Below, piece by piece: positions 18,423 to 27,414 of a DNA stretch of 42,324 nucleotides. Within the stretch, counting starts at the first letter, position 1, and each line of letters opens with the position of its first letter. The translations under genes were made by a program, and so were the position numbers. The DNA lies in NCBI RefSeq assembly GCF_028712165.1, contig NZ_JAQTQR010000016.1:1-42324 (forward strand), in the 5' to 3' direction. Source of the stretch: Sulfuricurvum sp. (GTDB taxonomy: Bacteria; Campylobacterota; Campylobacteria; Campylobacterales; Sulfurimonadaceae). Under the pieces are notes generated by a model that did no database searches, was not told where the DNA came from, and saw nothing but the letters and a program-made list of their open reading frames with translations.

Positions 18423-19230
18423 TTCGATCAGTATCGGCGGATTTGACGGGATGCATATCGGGCATCAGCGGTTATTTGATGAGCTCGGTGAAAATGGCGC
18501 GATTGTCGTCATCGAGACGGGATATGCCAACCTGACTCCCGGAAGTGAACGTGAACACTACACCCATTATCCGATCTTTTATTATTCACTTGAAGATATT
18601 CGTCATTTGGAGGGGGAAGAGTTTATCGCTATGCTCAAGCAACGGTTCCCCCGTTTGGCGAAAATAGTGGTTGGATACGATTTTCATTTCGGGAAAAACC
18701 GCCGCTATTCGCATGCCAATCTGCATGAACTTTTTTCGGGTGAAATTCGGGTAATCGAGCAAGTTTGTCTCGATAACGACTCGGTTCATTCCCACAAAAT
18801 CCGAAACAAGATCCAAATCGGGGATATCAGCGGAGCGAACCGTTTTTTAGGACACAATTACACTATCAAAGGTTCCGTGGTAAAAGGACAGGGTATCGGT
18901 AAAACCGAACTTGTCCCTACGATCAATCTGGAGTGTCCGCTCTATCTGCTCCCTTATGAGGGAGTCTATGCCGCGTTTACACGTATCGACAATGAAGAGC
19001 ATTTTCATCCTTCGGTAGTGTTTGTCGGACATCGTGTAACAACGGACGGGAGCTATGCGGTTGAGAGTCATATTTTGGGTGAAACGATAGAGTCGTGTTC
19101 GAGTGCATCGGTCAGTTTTGTCAAATTTATACGTAAAAATCAGAAGTTTGAAACGCTTGATGCACTGAAAGAGGCAATTCAAAAGGATATTGCATTTGCA
19201 AAGACGGAGTTGCGTCATTTGAGCTTATAA
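18403..19230 (+). CDS. ribF: Bifunctional riboflavin kinase/FAD synthetase
   Basis: RibF turns riboflavin into FMN and then FAD. The 275-residue protein has the N-terminal FAD-synthetase nucleotidyl-transferase motif ISIGGFDGMHIGHQRLF (residues 8-24) and, further on, VGYDFHFGKNR. The C-terminal flavokinase domain shows KGSVVKGQGIGKTELVPTINL and GVYAAF, with a later ESHIL segment corresponding to the catalytic Glu region. The protein is slightly shorter than most RibF (about 300), which is common in this phylum. It starts inside tlyA. The flavin product serves flavoproteins such as the NDH-2-like enzyme nearby. Confidence 0.93.
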   Translation: MPLSKVDSISIGGFDGMHIGHQRLFDELGENGAIVVIETGYANLTPGSEREHYTHYPIFYYSLEDIRHLEGEEFIAMLKQRFPRLAKIVVGYDFHFGKNRRYSHANLHELFSGEIRVIEQVCLDNDSVHSHKIRNKIQIGDISGANRFLGHNYTIKGSVVKGQGIGKTELVPTINLECPLYLLPYEGVYAAFTRIDNEEHFHPSVVFVGHRVTTDGSYAVESHILGETIESCSSASVSFVKFIRKNQKFETLDALKEAIQKDIAFAKTELRHLSL

Positions 19231-19259
19231 AATATAAGATATTTTTAAACCAAAGGTGT

Positions 19260-19285
19260 TATCATTAAGTACACCCATTAAGGAG
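19260..19285 (+). promoter_or_regulatory. Promoter and RBS of the cytochrome c gene
   Basis: TATCAT at 19260-19265 is a plausible -10. AAGGAG at 19280-19285 is the RBS for ATG 19291. The distance between the two is short, giving a leader of about 20 bases. Confidence 0.35.
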
Positions 19286-19290
19286 CGTAG

Positions 19291-19707
19291 ATGAAAACAC
19301 GTGGTTTATTTGTAGTTGGTCTTGCATCTTTGTTAATGTCGAGTTTTTGCAGTGCAAAAACATTGGAAACACCGAGTATGATTTATAAAAATCGTTGCGC
19401 AAACTGTCATGGTCTTAAAGCAAACGGAGTGCCGAAGCTTAAAGAACAGCCTGGCACTTCTGTGGAAGAAGCCGCTGCACACGGTATGGCGTCACAAGAA
19501 AAAAGCGATATTTACGGACCGCCGCTCAATAATATGACGAAAGAAGAGCTTGTGGCTAAATTGAAAGATTTAAGAAACAAAGACTTTGACAGTAAATCGG
19601 CTCACTCTGTAATGCAGAAGAACTTGAAAAAAGTCGAAGAGCGTGAAGGGAAAATTTCCGACGAAAAAATGGCAGACTACATCGTTACGACTTTTGGATC
19701 AAAATAA
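19291..19707 (+). CDS. Periplasmic monoheme cytochrome c
   Basis: A signal peptide spans about residues 1-22. The heme-binding site is C36-A-N-C39-H40, followed by GLKANGVPKL, as in class I c-type cytochromes. Candidate axial methionines include M85-like positions in the HGMASQEK segment and the later SVMQKNL. Only one CxxCH is present in 138 residues. It should shuttle electrons in the periplasm, possibly to a terminal oxidase or reductase; the neighbours do not settle the partner. The gene has its own RBS and is followed by a terminator-like hairpin, so it looks monocistronic. Confidence 0.9.
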   Translation: MKTRGLFVVGLASLLMSSFCSAKTLETPSMIYKNRCANCHGLKANGVPKLKEQPGTSVEEAAAHGMASQEKSDIYGPPLNNMTKEELVAKLKDLRNKDFDSKSAHSVMQKNLKKVEEREGKISDEKMADYIVTTFGSK

Positions 19708-19724
19708 TTTTTCTTCTCTTCATT

Positions 19725-19738
19725 GCCCCTTCGGGGGC
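19725..19738 (+). terminator. UUCG-tetraloop hairpin after the cytochrome c gene
   Basis: GCCCC (19725-19729), loop TTCG, GGGGC (19734-19738). The stem is G/C-rich with a very stable UUCG loop. A T-rich stretch appears about 12 bases later rather than right away, so it is a likely but not classical intrinsic terminator. Confidence 0.6.
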
Positions 19739-19829
19739 TATCTGCTAACTTTTCTCTTTTTTGTTAAATTTTTACACAATATCTGAAATTTACTTCCATC
19801 AAATTGCTTAAAAAAGCACTTAATGTTCA

Positions 19830-19923
19830 TATAATAAGCGCAAAGATGGGATTTCATTCTCTGAGTTTATAGGAATTTAATATCAATAAAGGTAAAATTC
19901 CACTAATTTTCTATGCAAAGGAA
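19830..19923 (+). promoter_or_regulatory. Promoter, leader hairpin and RBS of atpB
   Basis: TATAAT at 19830-19835 is a consensus -10; TTGCTT at 19804-19809 is a poor -35 with a 20-base spacer. The leader of about 90 bases carries a 7-bp inverted repeat, GGAATTT (19872-19878) and AAATTCC (19895-19901). AAGGAA at 19918-19923 is the RBS. Confidence 0.5.
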
Positions 19924-19931
19924 CGCTACTT

Positions 19932-20609
19932 ATGGGTGAGTTGTTTACCTTCTTCGGCCTTATCAGCCACGAACACACGTTCATTTTCCTCACACACATG
20001 TTGCTTACAGCGGCTATTGTTCTTGTGATCGCAAAAATGGCGACATCAAATCTTCGTCTTGTTCCAACCGGAACACAAAACGTAATGGAAGCGTATCTTA
20101 GCGGCGTTCTTGCTATGGGTGCGGACGTAATGGGTAAAGCGGAAGCTCGCCGTTACCTGCCTCTTGTTGCGACTATCGGTCTTTTTGTCGGTATTGCAAA
20201 CGTTATCGGAGTACTTCCGGGTTTTGAAGCGCCAAGTGCGTTTTTGGATTTTACCCTTGCTCTTGCATTGGTAGTATTCGTATACTATAACTTCGAAGGT
20301 ATCCGCCGTAACGGTATCATCAGCTACTTCAAACACTTTATGGGTCCTGTATGGTGGTTGGCATGGTTGATGTTCCCGATCGAGATCGTTTCACACATCT
20401 CTCGTATCATCTCTTTGAGCTTCCGATTGTTCGGTAACGTCAAAGGGGACGATATGTTCTTGATGGTATTGTTGATGCTGGCTCCATGGATTCTTCCAAT
20501 CGTTCCGTTTGCATTGTTGACATTCATGGCATTCTTGCAAGCATTTATTTTCATGATGCTCACCTACGTTTACCTCGGCGGTGCGGTTCTTCTTCACGAC
20601 GAACACTGA
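19932..20609 (+). CDS. atpB: ATP synthase F0 subunit a
   Basis: Subunit a forms the proton half-channels of the F0 motor in the inner membrane. The 225-residue protein has five to six hydrophobic helices and the family signature [21 protein letters not shown], with the essential arginine at R165. Length is normal. As in other Campylobacterota, atpB stands apart from the other ATP synthase genes. Downstream genes follow closely, so it may drive transcription of the small membrane protein and the thiE/tenI-like gene. Confidence 0.97.
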   Translation: MGELFTFFGLISHEHTFIFLTHMLLTAAIVLVIAKMATSNLRLVPTGTQNVMEAYLSGVLAMGADVMGKAEARRYLPLVATIGLFVGIANVIGVLPGFEAPSAFLDFTLALALVVFVYYNFEGIRRNGIISYFKHFMGPVWWLAWLMFPIEIVSHISRIISLSFRLFGNVKGDDMFLMVLLMLAPWILPIVPFALLTFMAFLQAFIFMMLTYVYLGGAVLLHDEH

Positions 20610-20613
20610 GTCA

Positions 20614-20898
20614 ATGCTTATGAAGCGAAGTACGTTTGACGCACTTTTAAGCTTCCTTGGCGGGGTTTCCTGGGCTTTCGTTATTGTTGGGGCCTTGGTA
20701 ACTTTTAAATCCTTTCTCTTCTTGGGTTTAGTGCCCGCATTGATGTTTACGTTTGTTTTCCTCTTTTTAGCACTTTTTTTGATCTTGGTATTGGAAACAA
20801 TGTCGATGTATCGCGATCGTCATGAAATGATGCTCAAACAAACAGCACTTCTCGAAGAGATTCGTGACAGTGTCAAGGAAGTTTCAGAAGACGCGTGA
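20614..20898 (+). CDS. Small two-helix membrane protein after atpB
   Basis: From the ATG at 20614 the protein is about 94 residues. Starts further upstream would lie inside atpB and encode unrelated sequence, so I reject them; ATG 20620 (MKRST) is also possible. Two hydrophobic segments (roughly residues 10-30 and 35-60) are followed by a charged helical tail (ETMSMYRDRHEMMLKQTALLEEI) that could form a coiled coil. The gene starts five bases after atpB and overlaps the next gene. The function is unknown; its place suggests a membrane role, possibly linked to ATP synthase, but there is no motif evidence. Confidence 0.7.
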   Translation: MLMKRSTFDALLSFLGGVSWAFVIVGALVTFKSFLFLGLVPALMFTFVFLFLALFLILVLETMSMYRDRHEMMLKQTALLEEIRDSVKEVSEDA

Positions 20899-21446
20899 AA
20901 ACTTATCTGATCACTGATCCCGTCTACTATGGAAGTGAGCCTATGGCGCTCACATCTTCTCTCAAAACTGTTTTTACCCGAACTATTCCGGATTTTATTT
21001 TACTTAGAGATAAACAAACCTCTGATTATCCTACTCTTGCAAAAACTTTTATCAGGGTATGCCGAAGCCACAATGTTCCAACGGTACTTTTGCATGCTGA
21101 TTGCACACTTGCGCATGATTTAGGTGCGGATGGTGTGCATCTGACTTCTAATCAGTCTGATCTCATCGTAAAGGCAAAAGCATTAGGTCTTTATGTCATT
21201 ATCAGTACCCATACTCATGAAGAAGCATTCAAGGCTCAGAATTTGGGTGCCGATGCGATCACCTACAGTCCGATATATGAGTCTCCGAACAAAGGAGAGC
21301 CCAAGGGTTTAGAGGATTTAAAAGAAATAGTGGATAAAATAAGTATACCTATTTTTGCGCTCGGCGGAATTACGACCGAAGAGCAAATAAACGCGGTCGA
21401 AAAATGCGGAGTATTTGGCTTCGCTTCGATCCGATATTTTATATAA
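20895..21446 (+). CDS. Thiamine phosphate synthase/TenI-like TIM-barrel protein
   Basis: The 183-residue protein has the ThiE/TenI barrel motifs: FILLRDKQTSDY, then LHADCTLAHDLGADGVHLTSNQSD, then STHTHEEAFKAQNLGADAITYSPIYESPNKGEPKGLEDL, and a C-terminal FALGGITTEEQINAV with FASIRY. ThiE joins the thiazole and pyrimidine halves of thiamine; TenI-like relatives isomerise the thiazole instead. The phrase SPIYESPNKGEPKG is closer to TenI-type sequences and the protein is shorter than typical ThiE (about 210), so the reaction is uncertain. The GTG start overlaps the preceding stop. Confidence 0.8.
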   Translation: MKTYLITDPVYYGSEPMALTSSLKTVFTRTIPDFILLRDKQTSDYPTLAKTFIRVCRSHNVPTVLLHADCTLAHDLGADGVHLTSNQSDLIVKAKALGLYVIISTHTHEEAFKAQNLGADAITYSPIYESPNKGEPKGLEDLKEIVDKISIPIFALGGITTEEQINAVEKCGVFGFASIRYFI

Positions 21447-21464
21447 CCCAAGGAAACTATTCGT

Positions 21465-22895
21465 ATGTTTGAAACCATTATCGGTTTGGAAGTCCACGTC
21501 CAGCTTAATACCCAGTCTAAACTTTTTTGCTCATGCCCTACCAGCTTTAACCACGAACAAAATACGAACACCTGTCCAACCTGTCTTGCTTTGCCGGGTG
21601 CGTTGCCGGTACTGAACAAAGAAGCAGTCCGTAAAGCGGGAATGTTTGGTACGGCAGTCGGTGCGACGATCAACCGTACGTCGTTTTTCGACCGTAAGAG
21701 CTACTTTTATCCGGACAGCCCGAGTGCGTATCAAATCACTCAGCTCTACACCCCTATCGTCGAGCACGGGAAACTGACCATCGATTTCGAAGACGGCAGC
21801 CATAAAACCATCCGTATCAACCGTGCCCATATCGAAGCGGATGCAGGGAAAAATATCCATGACGGACCTATTTCAAAAGTCGATTTGAACCGTGCGGGAA
21901 CGCCGTTGCTCGAGATCGTTTCTGAGCCGGATATGCGTTCAGCCGAAGATGCGATTTCGTATCTCAAAAAGCTCCATTCGATCGTCCGTTATATCGATAT
22001 CTCCGATGCGAACATGCAAGAGGGATCGTTCCGTGTCGATGTTAACGTCTCTATCCGTCCTCGTGGGGATGAAAAGCTCTATACCCGTGTCGAGATCAAA
22101 AACATCAACAGTTTTCGATTTATTCAACGTGCGATCGAGCTTGAGGTAGCGCGTCAGAAAGAGGCGTGGGAAGATGGTGTGTATGAGCAGGAGATTGTTC
22201 AGGAAACCCGTCTGTTTGATCAGGTAAAACAAGAGACCCGTTCGATGCGCGGTAAAGAGGAAGCGGCGGATTACCGTTATTTCCCTGAACCGGATTTGCT
22301 CAAAGTAATCGTGGATGATGCAATGTACGCTCAAGTTTTGGATATTCCTGAACTTCCTGATGCGAAAAAAGAGCGTTTCGTAACGGCATTCGGCCTTCGT
22401 GAGTACGATGCAGCGGTTATCACTGCTGATTTGGAAAATGCCCATTATTTTGAATCGATGTTAGAGTGCGGAGTTACCGCAAAAAATGCGGTTACATGGC
22501 TCACGGTAGAGTTGCAGGGACGTCTCAAGGGGGGAATCAGTGCGTATGAGTCTCCGGTCAGCGCCAAAACGCTCGGAACTCTGGTCAAACGGATTGAAGA
22601 GAGTGTTATCAGCGGTAAAGCAGCTAAAGAAGTTCTTGATTATCTCCTCGAAAATGAGGGTGGCGATGTCGATGAAGTGATTGAAAAACTGGGGCTTAAA
22701 CAAGTCAGCGATACCGGTGCCCTCGAAGCGCTGATCGATGAGATTTTGGCGGCTAATACCGATAAAGTGGCAGAATACAAATCGGGTAAAGACAAACTGT
22801 TCGGATTCTTTGTCGGACAGGCTATGAAAGCGTCGAAAGGTTCTGCAAACCCGAATACGCTGAATGAGATTCTTCAAACTAAACTAGCGCAATAG
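21465..22895 (+). CDS. gatB: Asp/Glu-tRNA(Asn/Gln) amidotransferase subunit B
   Basis: GatB is the tRNA-binding and kinase subunit of GatCAB, which converts mischarged Glu-tRNA(Gln) and Asp-tRNA(Asn). The 476-residue protein begins [21 protein letters not shown] and contains the zinc-binding cysteines in FCSCPTSF and [20 protein letters not shown] and [10 protein letters not shown] are typical of the family. The C-terminal helical tail domain (about 330-476) ends with the YqeY-like region ([17 protein letters not shown]). Length is normal. gatA and gatC are not in the window, as often in this phylum. The RBS AAGGAAA at 21450-21456 supports the start. Confidence 0.97.
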   Translation: MFETIIGLEVHVQLNTQSKLFCSCPTSFNHEQNTNTCPTCLALPGALPVLNKEAVRKAGMFGTAVGATINRTSFFDRKSYFYPDSPSAYQITQLYTPIVEHGKLTIDFEDGSHKTIRINRAHIEADAGKNIHDGPISKVDLNRAGTPLLEIVSEPDMRSAEDAISYLKKLHSIVRYIDISDANMQEGSFRVDVNVSIRPRGDEKLYTRVEIKNINSFRFIQRAIELEVARQKEAWEDGVYEQEIVQETRLFDQVKQETRSMRGKEEAADYRYFPEPDLLKVIVDDAMYAQVLDIPELPDAKKERFVTAFGLREYDAAVITADLENAHYFESMLECGVTAKNAVTWLTVELQGRLKGGISAYESPVSAKTLGTLVKRIEESVISGKAAKEVLDYLLENEGGDVDEVIEKLGLKQVSDTGALEALIDEILAANTDKVAEYKSGKDKLFGFFVGQAMKASKGSANPNTLNEILQTKLAQ

Positions 22896-22903
22896 GGACA
22901 GAT

Positions 22904-24463
22904 ATGATTGGCAGATGGATCGTAGGATTCGCATTTTTTATACATGCGTCTCCGAGCTATCGCCGCATTAAGAGATTTTTTCATAATCTCCTCGAAAATC
23001 CTTCATATCCGTATAAGAAATTTTTTGATTATACGATGATCATGTTGATCGTCATCAGTGTTTATATTCTGATCCGTCATGTTAAACATGAAGTGAGCCC
23101 GGAGTGGCTTTATTTCAATAACTATATTATTTCATTCATATTCTTGATCGAGTATCTTTTACGTTTATGGCTCTACAGCGACGGATCGAAAATTGTGATC
23201 GAGCAATATGAACACGATCTCTTTTTGCAACGTCCGTTTCGATGGATAAATGCGTTTAAACTGGCTTTGGCGAGTAAACGGGCATATGTTTTCTCCCTCT
23301 CTGCCATGATCGATTTACTGGCCATTATGCCGTTCTTCCATGAACTTCGAATGTTGCGTGTTTTTATCCTCTTTCGGGTATTCAAGCTTTTTCGTTATAC
23401 AAAAAGCTTGACCCAGTTCATCTCAATCCTCTCCTCTAAAAAATTCGAGATTTTTACCCTCGGTATTTTTGCGATGATGATCATCGTTGTTTCATCGGTC
23501 TTGATTTATGTAATGGAAGCCAATAATCCCGAATCGCGGATTAATACCCTTTTTGACGCCATCTATTGGTCTGTCGTCACGATTTTTACCGTAGGATACG
23601 GTGATTTTATCCCTGTAACCGATGAGGGGCGGATGGTTGCTATGGTGATTATCGTAGCAGGTATCGCGGTTATCTCTTTTGCAACGTCGATTGTGGTATC
23701 GGCATTTACCGAAAAGCTTGATGAGATTAAAGAGGAAAAACTCATCGAAGATGTTTCAAAAATTAACCAATTTTATTTGATATGCGGATATACGCCGCTT
23801 ACACAGCAAGTGGCTCACCGTTTTAACAAAAATGGAAAAAATGTTGTTATTTTAGAACGGGATAAACAAAAGGTGGTAGAAGCCCAGAAGGAAGGATTTG
23901 TTGCATTAGCGAATGATTCCGGCTCTCTTAATTCCTATCAGACCCTTCAAATGGACTTTGAGAAGCAGGTTATAGCCGTTATTTTGCTTCAAGAGAGTGA
24001 TGTGCTGAATGTTTATACGGCATTAACCATTCGCGAGCTCTCAAAAAAAGTGTCGATACTTTCTATTTTGCACCAAAAAGAGAATCGTCGTAAACTCTCA
24101 TTGGCCGGTATTAACGAGATTGTTTATACTCAGGAATTGATCGGATTGATCAGTAAAGAGATCAGTGGCAGACCGGTTGCTTTTGAGGTGATTCATGCTC
24201 TAAGATCTGAAAATAGCGGTGTATTTATTGAAGAGATCGGATTAGATGCTTCAATGGCGGATCATTTTTTAGAGGCTTCAAAACTTCCGCTGTTTCATAA
24301 ACGTCTGATTGTTCTGGGGATTTATAAAACTGCTGAGAGCTCTTTTTGTTTTAACCCTTCCAGTACACTTGAAATCAAGGAGGGGGATGTTGCAATCATT
24401 ATCGGTACGCGGACTCTCATTGATGAATTAAAAGCGCTGATGTATAAAAAGGGTAAAAAATGA
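22904..24463 (+). CDS. Six-helix voltage-gated-type K+ channel with RCK domain
   Basis: The 519-residue protein has a 6-TM channel module: S1-S3 in about residues 42-90, an S4-like helix with spaced basic residues (RMLRVFILFRVFKLFRY, 149-165), S5 about 183-203, a pore loop with the K+ selectivity filter TVGYGD (229-234), and S6 about 242-262. A cytoplasmic TrkA-N/RCK domain follows (YLICGYTPLTQQVAHRF near 292), then a TrkA-C domain. The Rossmann motif reads GYTPLT rather than GxGxxG, so dinucleotide binding may be altered. It overlaps the next RCK-like gene by 4 bp and should be regulated together with it. Confidence 0.92.
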   Translation: MIGRWIVGFAFFIHASPSYRRIKRFFHNLLENPSYPYKKFFDYTMIMLIVISVYILIRHVKHEVSPEWLYFNNYIISFIFLIEYLLRLWLYSDGSKIVIEQYEHDLFLQRPFRWINAFKLALASKRAYVFSLSAMIDLLAIMPFFHELRMLRVFILFRVFKLFRYTKSLTQFISILSSKKFEIFTLGIFAMMIIVVSSVLIYVMEANNPESRINTLFDAIYWSVVTIFTVGYGDFIPVTDEGRMVAMVIIVAGIAVISFATSIVVSAFTEKLDEIKEEKLIEDVSKINQFYLICGYTPLTQQVAHRFNKNGKNVVILERDKQKVVEAQKEGFVALANDSGSLNSYQTLQMDFEKQVIAVILLQESDVLNVYTALTIRELSKKVSILSILHQKENRRKLSLAGINEIVYTQELIGLISKEISGRPVAFEVIHALRSENSGVFIEEIGLDASMADHFLEASKLPLFHKRLIVLGIYKTAESSFCFNPSSTLEIKEGDVAIIIGTRTLIDELKALMYKKGKK

Positions 24464-25161
24464 CACATCACAGTGCACTGGTATTCGGTTTTAATGAATA
24501 CGCCAAGCAGATTGTATTGCAAATAGCAGGTGAATATACCTCTTTTGCCGTTTTTGTTATGAATGATGCAGAAAAGTCAGCGGCGCAATCAGCGGGTTTT
24601 GAAGCTGAAATATTTGACCTTAGTGAAGATTGGAAGAGCATTGAAGAACGTTTTAATATCAAGGAACTGATTGTCTTTTGTGCATTGGACAATGATGCTG
24701 AAAATGTCTTTCTCACGATTTCATTACGCTCGATGTTTGAAGATATTCCTATCATTGCTTTAGCCGGAGATCATGAAAGTGCTGAAAAGATGAAAAGTGC
24801 CGGTGCAAATAAAGTGATGCCTATTTTGCAAATTACGGCTGGGATTATTGGCGAAATGCTCGAAAAACCGACCGTTACTGAAGTACTTCATGATATTTTT
24901 TATGAAGATTCGACATTGAAAATCGCACAGATAACCGTTTCAAAAGATAGTTTTGTAGTGGGGAAACATCTGTATGATATTGATTGGGGAAATGAGTATG
25001 ATGTATTGCTGCTAGCCATTGTGGATTTTCAGCTAGGGGCAACATTCAGCTTTACGTCACGCGGTCATAATCACCACATCGATCCCGATGATATTTTAGT
25101 CGTTATCGGTTACGAGGATAAAATAGCTGCATTTTCGAAGTTAATGGAGGTATCGATATGA
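24460..25161 (+). CDS. Soluble RCK/TrkA-like protein, partner of the K+ channel
   Basis: The 233-residue protein has a TrkA-N-like Rossmann region starting ALVFGFNEYAKQIVLQI and a TrkA-C-like domain about 145-230 (ISKDSFVVGKHLYDIDW-type segment, then PDDILVVIGYEDKI). It has no membrane segment. The GFNEYA loop is not a full GxGxxG. Coupled by ATGA to the channel gene, it probably adds a second pair of RCK domains to the channel's gating ring, much as KtrA does for KtrB. The stop overlaps gpsA, although that gene is metabolically unrelated. Confidence 0.88.
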   Translation: MTHHSALVFGFNEYAKQIVLQIAGEYTSFAVFVMNDAEKSAAQSAGFEAEIFDLSEDWKSIEERFNIKELIVFCALDNDAENVFLTISLRSMFEDIPIIALAGDHESAEKMKSAGANKVMPILQITAGIIGEMLEKPTVTEVLHDIFYEDSTLKIAQITVSKDSFVVGKHLYDIDWGNEYDVLLLAIVDFQLGATFSFTSRGHNHHIDPDDILVVIGYEDKIAAFSKLMEVSI

Positions 25162-26048
25162 AAAAAGTAGGGATTATCGGTGCAGGTAAATGGGGTGAAG
25201 CACTCAGTTTTGCAATGAGTGAAAAAAATGAGGTGATTATTACATCTCGTACTCCCCGGGATTGGCCAAATTTTAAACCCCTCGAAGAAGTATTGCAGTG
25301 CGAGTATCTCATCATCACTGTTCCGGCCCAGCAGGTCGGGAAATGGCTGGAAGAAAATTTTGTCTTTTCGGGACAAAAAATCCTCGTGGCGGCAAAAGGG
25401 ATCGAAGCATCCAGCGGCCGATTTTTGAATGAAATCTATATGCAGTATATCCCGAGTGAAAATCTCTGTTTTCTCTCCGGTCCTTCGTTTGCGGCGGAGG
25501 TAATCAAGTCACTTCCGACCGCATTGGTGATTAATTCGACTTCGCTTTCTACGGCGCGGGAGTTTGCCGCTTTATTTCCCAAATTTATTCGTACGTATGT
25601 GAGCGAAGATGTTATCGGAGCGGAGATTACGGGAGCGTATAAAAACGTTATTGCTATCGCTGCGGGGATTTGTGAGGGACTCGGACTGGGGCATAACGCT
25701 GCTGCGAGTTTGATCGCACGCGGGCTGGTAGAGATGCAACGCTTTGGAAAAGCATACGGAGCAAAAGACGAGAGTTTTTTAGGTCTTAGCGGAGCGGGGG
25801 ATCTGTTTCTAACCGCCAGCTCTTCAATGTCACGTAACTTTCGTGTCGGATTGGGACTTGCCAAGGGTTTGAACAAAGAGGCGGTATGCGAAGAGATCGG
25901 TGAAGTGAGTGAAGGGATAGGGACAGCCTACGCGCTTCATGAGATTGCCGAAGCAAGAGGGGTATATCTTCCCATTGCCGCAGAAGTGTATGCTATCTTA
26001 GAAGGGAAATCACCGCGTGCGAGTTTACGTGATTTGATCGAACGCTAA
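25158..26048 (+). CDS. gpsA: NAD(P)H-dependent glycerol-3-phosphate dehydrogenase
   Basis: GpsA reduces dihydroxyacetone phosphate to sn-glycerol-3-phosphate for phospholipid synthesis. The 296-residue protein starts with KKVGIIGAGKWGEAL, the NAD(P) Rossmann motif. LSGPSFAAEV near residue 112 and GAYKNVIAIAAGICEGLGLGHNAAASLIARG with the catalytic lysine (about 161) are family signatures; GLSGAGDLFLTASS and SRNFRVG follow. The protein is somewhat shorter than the usual 330 residues, typical for Campylobacterota. It overlaps the RCK gene by 4 bp and is 3 bp from the permease. Confidence 0.96.
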   Translation: MKKVGIIGAGKWGEALSFAMSEKNEVIITSRTPRDWPNFKPLEEVLQCEYLIITVPAQQVGKWLEENFVFSGQKILVAAKGIEASSGRFLNEIYMQYIPSENLCFLSGPSFAAEVIKSLPTALVINSTSLSTAREFAALFPKFIRTYVSEDVIGAEITGAYKNVIAIAAGICEGLGLGHNAAASLIARGLVEMQRFGKAYGAKDESFLGLSGAGDLFLTASSSMSRNFRVGLGLAKGLNKEAVCEEIGEVSEGIGTAYALHEIAEARGVYLPIAAEVYAILEGKSPRASLRDLIER

Positions 26049-26051
26049 GTC

Positions 26052-27404
26052 ATGAATATGTCGGAACAATCGAAAAAACTAATCATTGCTCTTTTAACGG
26101 CACTGATAACTTTTGCTATCGCTTTTATAATTCTTAATGCGGTACAAGCGGCATTGTTAGGGATAATTGTCCTTCTCGTGGCATTATGGAGCAATGAAGC
26201 GCTGCCGATGGCTGTGGTATCGCTTTTGCCGATTATCCTTTTTCCCGCCTTTGGGATTATCGATACCAAAACAACGGCACTCAATTATGCCAATCCGATT
26301 GTGTACCTCTTTTTTGGCGGGTTCTTACTGGCGATTGCAGTGGAGAAGAGCGGTTTGCACCGATGGATGGCCCACCATTTACTGAATCTCTTTCCCAAAA
26401 GTGCCAAAGGGGTGATTTTTGCTTTGGCATTTACTTCGGCAATGTTAAGCTCGCTCCTCTCCAATACAACCACGACACTGCTGTTGATGTCGATGGGGCT
26501 GTTTTTATCCACAATTCCGAAAATCCAAATGCGCTATCTTCTTGCCATCGCATACGGAGCAAGTATCGGCGGGATCATAACTCCTGTGGGGACGGCGCCA
26601 AATCTGATTTTACTCGGGATATTGGGAGAACATTCGCTTCCGGTCGTCCCTTTTGTCCAGTGGGTTGTGATGGTGGCACCTTTGGCATTTGTGATGCTGG
26701 GGATGATGGGCTGGGTACTTGGTATCGGATTGGCGAATGAGCCGAGCCATGCCAGCGAATCGCACCCTCCGTTGACGCCGCCTCAGCGAAAGGTATTGAC
26801 GCTTCTCGGTGAGTTGATGGCGGTATTGTTGGTTAATGCTCCGATTCGTCCCTATTGGAACGGATTGGGATTGGCAGAAGAGGGGGTAATGCTCACGTTC
26901 GGATTGCTCCTCTTCTTACCGCAGTTGAATTTGCTGGACTGGATTGAAGATAAGGGAAAAATCCCGTTTCGGATTATGTTTTTATTCGGTGCGGGATTTG
27001 CGATTGCCAAGGCATTTTCGGATACGGGATTGGCAGATACTACGGCACAAAGTCTCGGAGTACTCGGAACATTGGCTCCGTGGATGATCATATTAGCGAT
27101 TGCGGCATTGATTACGTTTACGACAGAAATTACGTCGAATACGGCTCTGATTTCGGTCATGCTACCGGTCATCTATTCCTTTTCGATCCAAAATCATTTT
27201 GATCCACTCCTTTTTATGATGGTGGCAACGATCAGCTCAAGTTATGCGTTTATGCTGCCGATTGCGACACCGCCGAATGCGATCGTGATGTCCAGCGGTG
27301 TGATAAAAATCAAAGAGATGGCAAAGTATGGAATGATTCTAAATATTATCGGGATTATTTTGATTGTATTATTCGCCCATTTTTATTGGGAAAATTTTAT
27401 TTAA
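26052..27404 (+). CDS. SLC13 (DASS) family sodium:anion symporter
   Basis: The 450-residue protein has about eleven hydrophobic helices. It carries the two Ser-Asn-Thr clamp motifs typical of DASS transporters: LLSNTTTTLLL near residue 137 and EITSNTALIS near 361, each preceded by re-entrant-loop-like sequence. PVGTAPNLILLGI and PIATPPNAIVMSSGVI are the matching substrate-site loops. Such proteins import dicarboxylates, sulfate or phosphate with Na+. The substrate cannot be read from the sequence. It directly follows gpsA and has no separate promoter that I can see. Confidence 0.9.
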   Translation: MNMSEQSKKLIIALLTALITFAIAFIILNAVQAALLGIIVLLVALWSNEALPMAVVSLLPIILFPAFGIIDTKTTALNYANPIVYLFFGGFLLAIAVEKSGLHRWMAHHLLNLFPKSAKGVIFALAFTSAMLSSLLSNTTTTLLLMSMGLFLSTIPKIQMRYLLAIAYGASIGGIITPVGTAPNLILLGILGEHSLPVVPFVQWVVMVAPLAFVMLGMMGWVLGIGLANEPSHASESHPPLTPPQRKVLTLLGELMAVLLVNAPIRPYWNGLGLAEEGVMLTFGLLLFLPQLNLLDWIEDKGKIPFRIMFLFGAGFAIAKAFSDTGLADTTAQSLGVLGTLAPWMIILAIAALITFTTEITSNTALISVMLPVIYSFSIQNHFDPLLFMMVATISSSYAFMLPIATPPNAIVMSSGVIKIKEMAKYGMILNIIGIILIVLFAHFYWENFI

Positions 27405-27414
27405 AAGGTTGATT

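Noticed and set aside
19872-19901. Riboswitch in the atpB leader
   Set aside because: Only one weak A/T-rich stem of 7 bp is visible and no known aptamer pattern was found.
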